Assembly (NCBI GenBank): GCA_018806915.1
Contig: JAGKQI010000073.1
Location: forward strand, 186,001-250,000
DNA: 64,000 nucleotides
DNA from: Phytophthora colocasiae
Taxonomy: Eukaryota; Oomycota; Peronosporomycetes; Peronosporales; Peronosporaceae
Direction of reading: 5' to 3'
Shown here in pieces: positions 1-10,700 of this stretch. Below the pieces are notes generated by a model that saw only the letters and a list, made by a program, of their open reading frames with translations, ran no database searches and was not told where the DNA came from. Position 1 is the stretch's first letter, and each line of letters starts with the position of its first letter. Made by a program: the position numbers and the translations under genes.

Positions 1-258
1 ACATTTGATTAGGATTTAGTATGTTAGATACTAAATCCGTTACATTCAGGATTAGGGCAATTAAGTCAATAAAAATCAGTTTGCATTTTACATAATTAGT
101 GTTAGTTCCTTTATTATAGGGACACTGATTGTGGTTGTCCCGTATTTAGTGGACTACTTGGTTCTTATATAGGACCGAAGGCTAGTGCCTTGCAAGCAGG
201 ACTCTACGAGTCAACTAAACTTCCTCTGTGCCGTGCACACCTACGCAGCCCCGCTGCA
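1..258 (+). repeat. G1-A 5' LTR (3' part)
   Basis: Matches positions 153-410 of the LTR at 7333-7742 with few differences and ends in CCGCTGCA. It contains an AATAAA-like run near 68 and a TATA-like TTATTATAGGG near 110. The LTR boundary is set by the point where the three G1 copies stop matching. Confidence 0.93.
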
Positions 259-260
259 TC

Positions 261-278
261 TGGTAGCACTAGTAGTCA
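261..278 (+). promoter_or_regulatory. G1 tRNA primer-binding site
   Basis: Two bases after the LTR end begins TGGTAGCACTAGTAGTCA. The leading TGG pairs with a tRNA CCA end. G1-C has the same site and G2 shares the first ten bases, so the two families probably use the same or related tRNAs. I could not identify the tRNA. Confidence 0.75.
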
Positions 279-315
279 ATCCAACTCCTGAGTTGAAGAC
301 TGTTTATCAGTGAGA

Positions 316-2925
316 ATGGAGCAAGAAGCATACGCGCACTTGACTCCGAGTCAGCAGGACACGCTTAACAAGCTTACGTCCTTACTGGGCCCTGAAGGTA
401 TGGCGCACCTTGCGTCTCAAGGGCCGGAGGCCGTCAACGCGCGCCTCGAGGCATTTGCCTCGTACGAGAACGCTCTCGTCGAGCACATTCAGCGGAATGT
501 AAAAGGGGCTACCCCTGCTCCGAGAGCTAAGCCCGTCACGCTCAGCGTGAAGACCTTCCTCGGGAATGAGAGAGAGAACCTCCTTTTGTGGACCCGAGAG
601 GTCGAAATGGCCATGGGGGCCGCTATGCTCCAGTTGGAAGGCCAACGCGTGGCGTTCGCCATCTCTAAGCTCGAAGGTCGAGCACGAGAATGGTCCTTGA
701 CGTCTGGGACGTCGGTAGAAATGGCCTTTCCCACTTGGGGTGAGCTTAAGGCCAAACTTACACAAGTATTTGCTCCACCTAACCAGGCGTATCGCGTGCG
801 GTCACGCTTCCTCGCTTGCCGACAGGGCAAGAAGGACCTGGTGGACTATGTCCAAGAGCTGCGCACGCTCATTGCCGGCATGGCTGCCGATCCTCTACCT
901 GAGGTGGTCACTGTGACTATCTTCATGGAAGGTCTGAGAGCTGGCGTGGCCAGGACGGAGGCATTCCGTCAGAACCCCCGCAGCTTCGAGGACGCTGTCA
1001 GCGTGGCATTGAATGCCGAACACAACTTTAAGTTGTCGAGGGTCGGTGCTAATAGCACAGGGTCCGGGGGACCCGAACCCATGGACCTCAGCTATGCTGA
1101 AGATGAAGTAGCCGAGCTACGAGCTGCGGTGCAGCGTATGAGCACTCGTCGGTGCTACACGTGTGGTAGTCCCACACCTGAGGCCCAACTGCCCTCTGCG
1201 CAAAGAGCGCGCCGGCCAGAATGGCCGCAACCCTGTCGCGGGTCCCGCTTTGGGCTCTGCCCAGGGAAACGACGGCTCCCAGTAGACGCGGGGCGGTCTA
1301 CTGGGGAAGAACTGAGTTCTGCAGTGAGTGAGAGGCACTGGGGCTCAGCCCCGAAGAGCTCCGTGCTCTTGAACACGGAACGTGTGAGCAAGCAGGGCTT
1401 GCTGGTCGTCCATGTGGACGTGAAGGGCTTTGAGAAGCCGTGGATCGTGTTGATCGATTCAGGAGCGTCTGGCAACTACGTCAGACGCTCCACCGTTGAG
1501 GGTAGTCAGCAATATGCTGAGGCGCTTCGAGCGCGAAGAGGTGACACCGTCACTGTCCGTCTAGCGATGGGCGTCCGTGTCACGGCAGCCAAGGTCCCGA
1601 TGGACCTACGGCTGAAGTTCCTGGACTTCGACAGCGTGGAACGCTGCTTGGTCTTGGACCTGGATTCGAGGTACGACCTCATCCTTGGTATGGCGTGGCT
1701 GGAGCGCCACGAGCCATGGATCGACTGGAGGTCGAAGACCTTAGGTGCTACGCACTTCTCTCCTAGTGGAGCTTTGGCGAGTCATGAACCCACCTCTGCT
1801 AGGAAGCAGAAGCGCTATTGGCGCGAGCATCGAGCCGAGTCGGCAATGATGCTGGAAGTCGGTGTGTCCGAGTTAGTGGACAGCACCGAGTGCGAGGATC
1901 GCAGCCCTGTTGAGCGCATAGCGCTGGTTGGCAGTGAGTCAACGTGTGGGCAAAGCTCACGTAACCCCTGTGGGGCGGCACGTACTCCGCCGAGTGACGC
2001 CGGTCATGGACCGTCACTGGATGCCGATGGCATCGGGCCTTACCAGGCCGTGAACTGTGGGGCGGCACGTACTCCGTCGAGTGATACTGGTCGTGGACCA
2101 AGTCGATCGCTGAGTGTCTCTGACACTGGACCTGTTACGGTCATTGATTGTGCGGCGGCACGTACTCCGCTGAGCGGCATCGGTCGTCGACCGAGTGGAT
2201 CGCTGAGTGTCCCTGACACTGGGCCGAGAGAGGCCGAAACTTGTGCGACGGCACGTACTCCGTCGAGTAGACGATCTTCGGCTAGGCGAAGACGTCGTAA
2301 GGCCCTTCGGGCGAGACGCTCTGCGTCTGAGTCATCCGTGACGTCAAGTGCCGACGCACCGGAGGGCTGTGGGCAGCTATACACTCTGGTTGATGGAGTG
2401 GGCGGTAGTGCCGAAGGCAGTGTCCTGCTGGACGACTTGCCAAGTGTTGACAAGCTCCTTGAGCTAGAAGAGATGTCCTTCGCCGACTTTGGCGATGCCT
2501 TGAAGGCTGGCGAATTCGCCGAGGTGGTCATCGTTCGACCTGAGGAGGAGTTAAACTCGTCGTCCCTCGTTGACGAGTCCGTCTTGGCCGAAGTCAAGAA
2601 GGCGTTGAACGCCAGGAGTGGATCGGAGATCCTCAAGAATCCCTCGGATCCCTTCCACTCCTTGCTGAAGGAATATGGAGACGTTGTCTCGAAGGAACCA
2701 CTGAGTGGCCTGCCTCCCGACCGAGGCGTTCGTCATGAGATCGACTTAGTTCCCGGAACTAAGTACTGCGTGACCCGACAGTGGCCTCTTCCTAAAGAGC
2801 AATGCGACGTCATTGACGCCTTCTTCCGTGCGAAACACGCGGCGGGTCTCGTGCGCGAGAGCAAGTCTCCGCATTCCGCGCCAACGTTCTGTGTCAGAAA
2901 GCCGAATGGCAAGTCACGCTTTTAA
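316..2925 (+). CDS. G1-A Gag-protease and start of reverse transcriptase
   Basis: One open frame of about 870 codons. I chose the ATG at 316 because it begins the Gag sequence shared with G1-C; an in-frame GTG sits two codons upstream. Order: capsid-like Gag (about residues 75-250, Retrotrans_gag type), a zinc knuckle near residue 282 beginning CYTCGSPT, aspartic protease with LIDSGAS near 380 and a conserved ILGMAW, a long repeat-rich linker (about 500-700), then the reverse transcriptase start. In the knuckle, two bases are missing relative to G1-C and the frame is restored downstream, so the last His and Cys of the CCHC motif are lost. Gag and Pol share one frame with no stop between them. 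The frame ends after an 11-nt deletion near 2912 relative to G1-B. Confidence 0.85.
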   Translation: MEQEAYAHLTPSQQDTLNKLTSLLGPEGMAHLASQGPEAVNARLEAFASYENALVEHIQRNVKGATPAPRAKPVTLSVKTFLGNERENLLLWTREVEMAMGAAMLQLEGQRVAFAISKLEGRAREWSLTSGTSVEMAFPTWGELKAKLTQVFAPPNQAYRVRSRFLACRQGKKDLVDYVQELRTLIAGMAADPLPEVVTVTIFMEGLRAGVARTEAFRQNPRSFEDAVSVALNAEHNFKLSRVGANSTGSGGPEPMDLSYAEDEVAELRAAVQRMSTRRCYTCGSPTPEAQLPSAQRARRPEWPQPCRGSRFGLCPGKRRLPVDAGRSTGEELSSAVSERHWGSAPKSSVLLNTERVSKQGLLVVHVDVKGFEKPWIVLIDSGASGNYVRRSTVEGSQQYAEALRARRGDTVTVRLAMGVRVTAAKVPMDLRLKFLDFDSVERCLVLDLDSRYDLILGMAWLERHEPWIDWRSKTLGATHFSPSGALASHEPTSARKQKRYWREHRAESAMMLEVGVSELVDSTECEDRSPVERIALVGSESTCGQSSRNPCGAARTPPSDAGHGPSLDADGIGPYQAVNCGAARTPSSDTGRGPSRSLSVSDTGPVTVIDCAAARTPLSGIGRRPSGSLSVPDTGPREAETCATARTPSSRRSSARRRRRKALRARRSASESSVTSSADAPEGCGQLYTLVDGVGGSAEGSVLLDDLPSVDKLLELEEMSFADFGDALKAGEFAEVVIVRPEEELNSSSLVDESVLAEVKKALNARSGSEILKNPSDPFHSLLKEYGDVVSKEPLSGLPPDRGVRHEIDLVPGTKYCVTRQWPLPKEQCDVIDAFFRAKHAAGLVRESKSPHSAPTFCVRKPNGKSRF
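1966..2275 (+). repeat. In-frame repeats in the protease-RT linker, G1-A
   Basis: About four units of roughly 29-31 codons, each opening with Cys-x-x-Ala-Arg-Thr-Pro and carrying a Ser-Asp-Thr-Gly-Pro close. The homologous stretch has about five units in G1-B (7975-8370) and about three in G1-C, so it is a coding tandem repeat of varying number. Function unknown; it may be a flexible spacer. Confidence 0.8.
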
Positions 2926-3622
2926 CAAGCTCAACACTGCCACGATTCCGGCGCAGACGCCGATTCCTAGGAAGGATGTTCTTCAGAACAACATGGTGGG
3001 TTGCACCATGTACAGTGCACTCGACTTAGTCGATGGGTACTATCAGCTGCTCATGCGAGCCAGTGATATTCCGCTTACAGCGGTGAGCACCCCGAGCGGT
3101 ATGCTCTGGGAGTGGCTCGTCATGCCCCAAGGGCTCTCGAACGCGCCCGCAACGTTCAATCGTCTAGTGACGCAGCTGTTCAGGCCCCTACGGGCATTCG
3201 CACAAACGTACTTTGACGACGTGTTCGTCCACAGTCAGGCCGAACACGGCAAGACTGACGTTGAGGTGCACGTGGAACACGTGAGAGCTGTGCTCGAGTG
3301 CATGCGCACGAACAAGCTGTACGCCAACGCAGACAAGTGCGTCTTTGGCGCGGAAGAAATCCCCTTCCTAGGGTGCTTCATTGGGAAGCATGGCCTTCGT
3401 GCTGATCCAGCAAAGGTCAAGGCCATTGTGGACTGGCCGGTTCCCCTGAACCAGAAGGACTTGCGTAAGTGGCTTGGCTTGACCAACTACTTGCACAAGT
3501 ACAGCAAGAACCACGCTGAGTTGGCTCGGGCACTGTCGGATCTCCTTAAGAAGGATGCCGAATGGGTATGGCGTGCTGAGCTCGAGAGTGCGTTTACTCA
3601 TATTAAGGATAGCCTGCTTTAG
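2906..3622 (+). pseudogene. G1-A reverse transcriptase
   Basis: Continues the RT domain in a new frame after the 11-nt deletion near 2912, which removes residues of the conserved WRIVHAFNKLN block. It includes the palm motif YFDDVFVHS near 3210 (the YxDD active site of Gypsy RT) and the FLGCFIG block. The frame stops at TAG 3620-3622, where G1-B has CAG (Gln), so this is a point nonsense mutation. The following RNase H frame is the same frame. Confidence 0.85.
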
Positions 3623-5036
3623 ACATCGATACTGGCGTTGCCAGACCCCACTCGTCCGTTTATTGTCGTCTGTGACGCCTCTGACTTTGCCATCGGCAGT
3701 GCTTTGCTACAAGCGGACGCCGAAGGGCGCGAACGCGTCATTGCGTTTGAGTCGCGACAGCTCAAGGCTGCTGAGAAGAACTATCCAGTTCATGACAAGG
3801 AGCTACTTGCGATGAAGTACGCTCTCGTCAAATTCAGGGTTCACCTGCTCGGCTCCAAGCCGTTTGTGATCTACACGGATCATGCGTCACTACGCACAGC
3901 GACGCAGTCGCCTCACCTCTCGCAGAGGATGGCCCGATGGCTCTCCTTCTTTGCGGAGTATAACTTCGAGGTGAAGTACAAGCCTGGCAGGCAGAACGTC
4001 CTCGCTGACGCGTTATCACGTCGCCCGGACTATGAGTTATCTCATGTCACCTCGGTGACGTCGTCTGTGACGGACATGGTTCGAGCAGCGTACGCTCAGG
4101 ACGACTCTTGTGTCGCGCTGCTTCAAGCTCTAGGGAGCGATGAGTTTAAGGACTTAAAGGTGACTCTGTCACGACGCCTAAAGGCGAGACTCCAGCGCTA
4201 TAGCCTGGAAGGCGGTCTGCTGTACTACAGCACGGGTCAGGATGACCAACCACGTGTGGTGGTTCCTCACGATGAGGACCTGAAGTATCGTATCCTCTAT
4301 GAGGCCCACGACACGCCCACAAGCGGCCACCTCGGTCGCGAGAAGACCTACGGCTCGGTGAGCTCCATGTACTGGTGGCCGAAGATGTACAAGTGGGTCA
4401 GCACATATGTGCGCACGTGCGAGACGTGTCAGCGGGTTAAACCCTCGCCGCTTGGGGCTGCGCCTTTGGCGAGCTTACCTGTACCCTCTGGGTGTTGGCA
4501 GTCCATAAGTATGGACTTTGTGTTTGGCCTGCCGAAGGACTCGGCAGGCAACACGGGCGTGGTGGTCTTTGTTGACCGTCTGAGCAAGATGGCTCATCTA
4601 GCGGCTGTGCCGGACACCGTCGATGGTGCTGGTACAGCGACGATCTTCATCGATCGGGTCTTCCGCCAGCATGGGCTGCCTGAGACCATTGTCTCGGATC
4701 GAGATCCCCGTTTCACGGGTCACTTCTGGACGTCCGTCTTCAAGGTGCCGGGCACTCGACTGGACATGTCCACGGCGGACCATCCGCAGACCGACGGTCA
4801 GACCGAACGCGTGAACCGCGTTCTGGAGGACATCCTCCGCAGCGTATGCGCTGAAACGCCGAAGCGTTGGAGCGCTATGCTCCCTCTCGTTGAGTTCTCC
4901 ATGAACAATGCGGTGCATGCCTCGACAGGCTTCACCCCGTTCTACGTGAACGGCCTTGCGCACCCGCGCGTTCCGCTCACTCCGCCACGCGGTAGCCTTG
5001 GGCTTGGTGGGGGAGAGGCTGTGCCGTCGCTCGACT
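3623..5036 (+). CDS. G1-A RNase H and integrase
   Basis: In frame with the RT but separated by the premature TAG. RNase H shows VCDASDFAIG (first catalytic Asp), a KELLAMKYAL helix and YTDHASL. Integrase follows: a zinc-binding HHCC region around 4300-4440 ending CETCQRVKP, then the catalytic core with DFVFGLP (Asp 1), VSDRDPRF (Asp 2) and HPQTDGQTERVNR (Glu). The frame is lost near 5036, where one base is missing relative to G1-B, although it stays open to 5098. Confidence 0.88.
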
Positions 5037-5064
5037 CGAGCTTGCTGATATCAGCCCTTCTGCT

Positions 5065-5808
5065 GTGCGTAAACAAGTCGATGACTTCCTCTCGGTGAGA
5101 TTGAGCGTATTACGCCGTGTGTACGTGACGCGATGGCTGAAAGCCAAGACGTTCAGAAGGAAACAAGCGGATACAAAAGGTAGAAGCAATGTATGGGAAT
5201 TTAAGGTCGGTGACCAGGTTTTATTAAACGCTAAGAACCTACCTACACATGCAGTGTCAAATGTCTTTAAGACGAAATTGCGTCCGCGTTTCATCGGACC
5301 ATTTACGGTCGTGGCCAAGAAGGGCCTGGCATACACGCTTGACTTGCCAAAGCGGATGCGAACACACCCGGTGTTCTACGTCGGCTTGCTTAAGCCATAT
5401 CAGGACCCCGCGGGGGTGAGCGCGGAGGCGCTGGCACCGACGACACGTGCCCAGGCTGCGTCATCTGCAGCAGCAACGTCACCTGACCTCGCAACTCAGC
5501 GAGCTGAAGCTCCTGCTGGTGCAGGCGAGCAGTCAGGGACTGAGGACCTTCGAGCCAAGCCATCCGGCTTTCAATCTCCTCCATGTCATGAGCGAGACGG
5601 GCATGCGAATGCCAAACACTCTCGACGTTCCCTTGAAGGGACTGAGTCTGACTCCGAGAGCACCGATCGAGTGATCGAGTTGGTACCAGGCGCGATGCGA
5701 CAAATAGCGCTCGTCACACTCATCGAGTACGGCGTTCCGCAGCGAATCGGCCTCCTCCGCCGTTGCTCGATGAGCAGGGGACTCCCCACTACCACGTGGA
5801 GCGCCTGA
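5065..5808 (+). pseudogene. G1-A integrase C-terminal domain
   Basis: Frame shifted relative to the core. Shows the integrase C-terminal segment with KVGDQVLLNAKNLP, RPRFIGPF and THPVFYVGLLKPY, typical of chromoviruses. Small insertions relative to G1-B lie at about 5120 and 5160. Beyond about 5480 the sequence no longer resembles G1-B but still matches G1-C. The tail of this frame, after LLKPYQDPAG, is low-complexity linker of uncertain meaning. Confidence 0.8.
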
Positions 5809-5950
5809 TGGCGCGGCGTCGCCACCGTAGTCAAAACCAGTATCTGGTGAAGTGGCGTGGATATCCTCATTCCCAAAAACTCGTTGGAGTTTGAAGGTTC
5901 CCTGAGGCAGGACTGCCCTGACGTAGTGGACGCTTTTGATCTCGAAGTTC
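5784..5950 (+). pseudogene. G1-A chromodomain (frameshifted)
   Basis: Reads YHVERLMARR, then QNQYLVKWRGYPHSQ, the core of a chromodomain with its aromatic residues. An extra base near 5880 shifts the frame before the NSWEFE block found in G1-B. In chromoviruses this domain at the integrase C-terminus binds methylated histone H3 and directs insertion; here it is broken. The opposite strand carries part of the antisense ORF. Confidence 0.8.
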
Positions 5951-7314
5951 TGGTGCGCCCGAAGGGCTCGAGGTTGACAAATCGGTCGACACCCGCTTCT
6001 CACCACTAGTGTGAGAAGCTGACGGACTAGCAGCCGAGCTCAGGCTCTGGTCCGTGGCTGGCACAGCCAGCGAGTCTCCCTCGGAGACTGGAAGGAGCAT
6101 CCTGCGAAGCAGGGATAGTGGCCTGAGAGGCGGGAGCCACTGCCGTCGTGTGACGAGGAAAGCGGCCGGAGCCGCACGCGTATCTTCGCGTACTGGAAGA
6201 GTAGACCTCAGGCGAGGCGGACGTCCACCTCGGCGCAGCTCTCCATGAAGCCGGTCAAACGACGCGAGCTTCCGTGAAGCCTCGGCCCAGGTGGCCACAT
6301 GGACCATGTAGTCCCGGGTGGTCTCTCCGGTTTGGAGCAGGAGTGGATAAGTCCTCATCTGAGGCACAGACTCCCGTCGCCGTTGCTTATCTAAGCGTTG
6401 CCGATACTCGGCGAGTGTGCACACCTGCGGGGTCAGGAAACGCTCATGGAGCCCCTGTCGCTGCTGAGTCTCAGCCACCGTACGTGGAGGATTGCCTATG
6501 GCGTAACCATGCAGATTTGGCTGCGCCATCAACTGCTTCACCTGCTCGGCAGGGTCGCGAGGCTCGAAGCCGTAGTCGCGCCGCGACAGAAGTCCCCACG
6601 ATGTCCCGTTGGACCGGTCGACGTGACTCTGGAGCACCCGCTCAGGGAAGCCTCCTGTGCCTCATCCAGAGGGTTGGTGATCGCGTCTTCGACTCCCTTG
6701 AGTGACTCTGGCTCATCGCGAGCAGGAAGCGGTGGTGCGTTGCGCAACGCGTTGAGCACGAGGCTCGAAGGTCCCTCCGGAAACGGATTGGGCTGCCGCA
6801 GCTGCCGAGGAATTGAGTACCGACGCGGATCGCGTGGAGAGCGCAGCTCAGATCGGGTCGTCCGAGGGCTCGCAGGAGCAGGAGACGCATGGGCATCGCC
6901 CTGTTCGGACTCCTCGTAGTCCACTTCGACCTCGCCTTCCTCTGTAGGAGAGCGACGTGGGTCGCGCGTCGGCGACGCTGTCGTGTACTCGAAGGGTGAG
7001 CCACCGCTACCACTTGACGTCGGGCTGGCCTTGAACATCGCTCCGTAGCGAAGGCGAAACGCCGCGAAATACTCCGAATCGGAGAGCGTGAGAGGAGCCG
7101 AGGGCTCCAGACCGGAAAGCGCTGAGGCGCTGGGGCGTGACGCCTGGTCACTGGACACCTCAGGAGCGGTTGGCTCGCTGGGGAGAATTGAAGAATGTGC
7201 TCGTTGAGCCAGCGCACCCCGCGCACCTCGTTGAGAGATTTCTTTTATCGGAAAGTTGCCGGTGACAGGCGCCGACAAGGCAGTTATGTCTACAGTTGTA
7301 GATACTCCGTATCC

Positions 7315-7332
7315 ACGGTTTGGTGGGGAGGG
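7315..7332 (+). promoter_or_regulatory. G1-A polypurine tract
   Basis: GGTTTGGTGGGGAGGG lies directly before the LTR start TGTAACGG, the expected place for the plus-strand primer. G1-B and G1-C have equivalent G-rich runs at the same position. Confidence 0.8.
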
Positions 7333-7742
7333 TGTAACGGGGTTACGGCGCTGCGCGCCTTGGCTACAATAGGTGTGGTATACACCATCCAGGTCACAAG
7401 TCACAGATCCGTGTACAACACATAGTGTTTCTCACACGTCACACATGTAGCCAGTTGCTGGCTGTTAGCTCAGAGCCACACATTACATTTGATTAGGATT
7501 TAGTATGTTAGATACTAAATCCGTTACATTCAGGATTAGGGCAATAAAATAAATAAAAATCAGTTTGCATTTTACATAATTAGTGTTAGTTCCTTTATTA
7601 TAGGGACACTGATTGTGAGAGTCCCGTATTTAGTGGACTACTTGGTTCTTGTATAGAACCGAAGGCTAGTGCCTTGCAAGCAGGACTCTACGAGTCAACC
7701 CAACTTCCTCTGTGCCGTGCACACCTACGCAGCCCCGCTGCA
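7333..7742 (+). repeat. Complete 410-bp LTR shared by G1-A (3') and G1-B (5')
   Basis: Begins TGTAACGGGG after a polypurine tract and ends CCGCTGCA. It is followed directly by G1-B sequence with no primer site. The first 150 bases resemble G1-C but not the G1-B 3' LTR, so this LTR belongs to the A-type. Confidence 0.93.
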
Positions 7743-10700
7743 GAAGACCTTAGGTGCTACGCACTTCTCTCCTAGTGGAGCTTTGGCGAGTCATGAACCC
7801 ACCTCTGCTAGGAAGCAGAAGCGCTATTGGCGCAAGCATCGAGCCGAGTCGGCTATGATGCTGGAAGTCGGTGTGTCCGAGTTAGTGGACAGCACCGAGT
7901 GCGAGGACCGCAGTCCTGTTGAGCGCGTAGCGCTGGTTGACAGTGAGTCAACGTGTGGGCAAAGCTCACGTAACCCCTGTGGGGCGGCACGTACTCCGCC
8001 GAGTGACGCCGGTCATGGACCGTCACTGGATGCCGATGGCATCGGGCCTTACCAGGCCGTGAACTGTGGGGCGGCACGTACTCCGTCGAGTGATACTGGT
8101 CGTGGACCAAGTCGATCGCTGAGTGTCTCTGACACTGGACCTGTTACGGTCATTGATTGTGCAGCGGCACGTACTCCGCTGAGCGGCATCGGTCGTCGAC
8201 CGAGTGGATCGCAGAGTGTCACTGACACTGGGCCTGAAGGGGCCGAAACCTGTGCGGCGGCACGTACTCCGTCTAGTGACGTCGGCGGTAGACTGAGTCA
8301 GTTACTGAGTGCCACTGACACTGGGCCGGGCAAGGTCATAACCTGTGCGGCGGTACGTACTCCGTCGAGTGGACGTTCGTCGGCTAGGCGACGACGTCGT
8401 AAGGCCCTATGGGCGAGACGCTCTGCGTCTGAGTCGTCCGTGACGTTGAGTGCCGACGCACGGGAGGGCTGTGGGCAGCTATACACTCTGGTTGATGGAG
8501 TGGACGGCAGTGCCGAGGGCAGCGTCCTGCTGGGCGATCTGCCGAGTGTTGACAAGCTCCTTGAGCTAGAGGAGATGTCGTTCACCGACTTTGGCGATGC
8601 CTTGAAGGCTGGCGAACTCGCCGAGGTGGTCATCGTTCGACCTGAAGAGGAGTTAAACTCATCGTCCCTCGTTGACGAGTCCGTCTTGGCCGAGGTCAAG
8701 AAGGCGCTGAGCGCCAGGAGTGGATCGGAGATCCTCAAGAATCCCTCGGATCCCTTCTACTCCTTGCTGAAGGAATATGGAGACGTTGTCTCAAAGGAAC
8801 CACCGAGTGGCCTGCCTCCTGACCGAGGCGTTCGTTACGAGATCGACTTAGTTCCCGGGACTAAATACTGCGTGACCCGGCAGTGGCCTCTTCCTAAAGA
8901 GCAATGCGACGTCATTGACGCCTTCTTCCGTGCGAAACACGCGGCGGGTCTCGTGCGCGAGAGCAAGTCTCCGCACTCCGCGCCAACGTTCTGTGTCAGA
9001 AAGCCGACTGGCAAGTGGCGTATCGTTCACGCTTTTAACAAGCTCAACGCTGCCACGATTCCGGCGCAGACGCCGATTCCTAGGAAGGATGTTCTTCAGA
9101 ACAACATGGTTGGTTGCACCATGTACAGTGCGCTCGACTTAGTCGATGGCTACTATCAGTTGCTCATGCGAGCCAGTGATATTCCACTTACATCGGTGAG
9201 CACCCCGAGCGATATGCTCTGGGAGTGGCTAGTCATACCCCAAGGGCTGTCGAATGCGCCTGCAACGTTCAATCGGCTTGTGACGCAGCTGTTCAGGCCC
9301 CTGCGGGCATTCGCACAGACGTACTTCGACGACGTGTTCGTCCACAGTCAGGCCGAACACGGCAAGACTGACGTCGAGGTGCACGTGGAACACGTGAGAG
9401 CGGTGCTCGAGTGCATGCGCACCAACAAGTTGTACGCCAACGCAGACAAGTGCGTCTTTGGCGCGGAAGAAATCCCCTTCCTAGGGTGCTTCATTGGGAA
9501 GCATGGCCTTCGTGCTGATCCAGCAAAGGTCAAGGCCATTGTGGACTGGCCGGTTTACTTGAACCAGAAGGACTTGCGTAAGTGGCTGGGTTTGGCCAAC
9601 TACTTGCACAAGTACAGCGAGAACTACGCTGAGTTGGCTCGGCCACTGTCGGATCTCCTTAAGAAGGATGCCGAATGGGTATGGCGTGCTGAGCACGAGG
9701 GTGCGTTCACTCGTATCAAGGATAGCCTGCTTCAGGCACCGATACTGGCGTTGCCAGACCCCGATCGTCCGTTCATCGTCGTCTGTGACGCCTCGGACTT
9801 TGCCATCGGCAGTGCTTTGCTACAAGCGGACGCCGACGGGCGCGAACGCGTCATTGCGTTTGAGTCTCGGCAGCTCAAGGCTGCTGAGAAGAACTATCCA
9901 GTTCATGACAAGGAGCTACTTGCGATGAAGTACGCTCTCGTCAAATTCAGGGTTCACCTGCTCGGCTCCAAGCCGTTTGTGATCTACACGGATCATGCGT
10001 CACTACGCACAGCGACGCAGTCGCCTCACCTCTCGCAGAGGATGGCCCGATGGCTCTCCTTCTTTGCGGAGTATAACTTCGAGGTGAAGTACAAGCCTGG
10101 CAGGCAGAACGTCCTCGCTGACGCGTTATCACGTCGCCCGGACTATGAGTTATCTCATGTCACCTCGGTGACGTCGTCTGTGACGGACATGGTTCGAGCA
10201 GCGTACGCTCAGGACGACTCTTGTGTCGCGCTGCTTCAAGCTCTAGGGAGCGATGAGTTTAAGGACTTAAAGGTGACTCTGTCACGACGCCTAAAGGCGA
10301 GACTCCAGCGCTATAGCCTGGAAGGCGGTCTGCTGTACTACAGCACGGGTCAGGATGACCAACCACGTGTGGTGGTTCCTCACGATGAGGACCTGAAGTA
10401 TCGTATCCTCTATGAGGCCCACGACACGCCCACAAGCGGCCACCTCGGTCGCGAGAAGACCTACGGCTCGGTGAGCTCCATGTACTGGTGGCCGAAGATG
10501 TACAAGTGGGTCAGCACATATGTGCGCACGTGCGAGACGTGTCAGCGGGTTAAACCCTCGCCGCATGCGGCTGCGCCTTTGGCGAGCTTACCTGTACCCT
10601 CTGGGTGTTGGCAGTCCATAAGTATGGACTTTGTGTTTGGCCTGCCGAAGGACTCGGCAGGCAACACGGGCGTGGTGGTCTTTGTTGACCGTCTGAGCAA

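Larger units (their letters stand above)
5390..7404 (-). pseudogene. G1-A antisense ORF between pol and 3' LTR, coiled-coil C-terminus
   Basis: On the strand opposite to pol, overlapping open frames run 7404-6538 (288 codons), 6637-5867 (256), 6006-5533 (157) and 5584-5390 (64). Together they cover about 2 kb with about three frameshifts. The N-terminal part is Pro/Ser/Arg-rich with an acidic EEGEVEVDYEE patch. The middle part is richer in ordinary residues (HERFLTPQ, TTRDYMVHVATW). The end carries a short heptad stretch, LHQQELQLAELRGQVTLLLQ. The first frame opens with GTG inside the LTR; the first ATG in it is near 7040, so the true start is unclear. G1-C keeps the same order of segments in broken form. 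No family was recognised. It could be a real element protein or a fortuitous open stretch; the coiled coil and the parallels in G2 and G3 favour a real one. Confidence 0.5.
1..7742 (+). mobile_element. G1-A: Ty3/Gypsy chromovirus, 5' end cut by window edge
   Basis: Order on the + strand is LTR, primer site, gag, protease, reverse transcriptase, RNase H, integrase, chromodomain, an antisense-ORF region, polypurine tract and LTR. The first 152 bases of the 5' LTR lie outside the window, judged by alignment to the complete 410-bp LTR at 7333. Pol is broken by one deletion, one nonsense codon and several small indels, so this copy cannot make a full polyprotein. Its 3' LTR also serves as the left LTR of G1-B. 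Confidence 0.93.

Noticed and set aside
382..830. Antisense open frames of 113-127 codons over G1-A gag
   Set aside because: They shadow the well-supported gag frame, show no compositional or coiled-coil signal, and similar ones appear opposite every conserved pol block.
2040..2636. 198-codon antisense frame over the G1-A linker repeats
   Set aside because: It is a by-product of the in-frame repeats on the + strand, and its length follows the repeat number (also at 8298-8738 and 27472-27810).
7402..7404. Using the outermost codon of the G1-A antisense frame as its start
   Set aside because: The codon is GTG inside the LTR; eukaryotic translation would normally need ATG, so the start is left undetermined.
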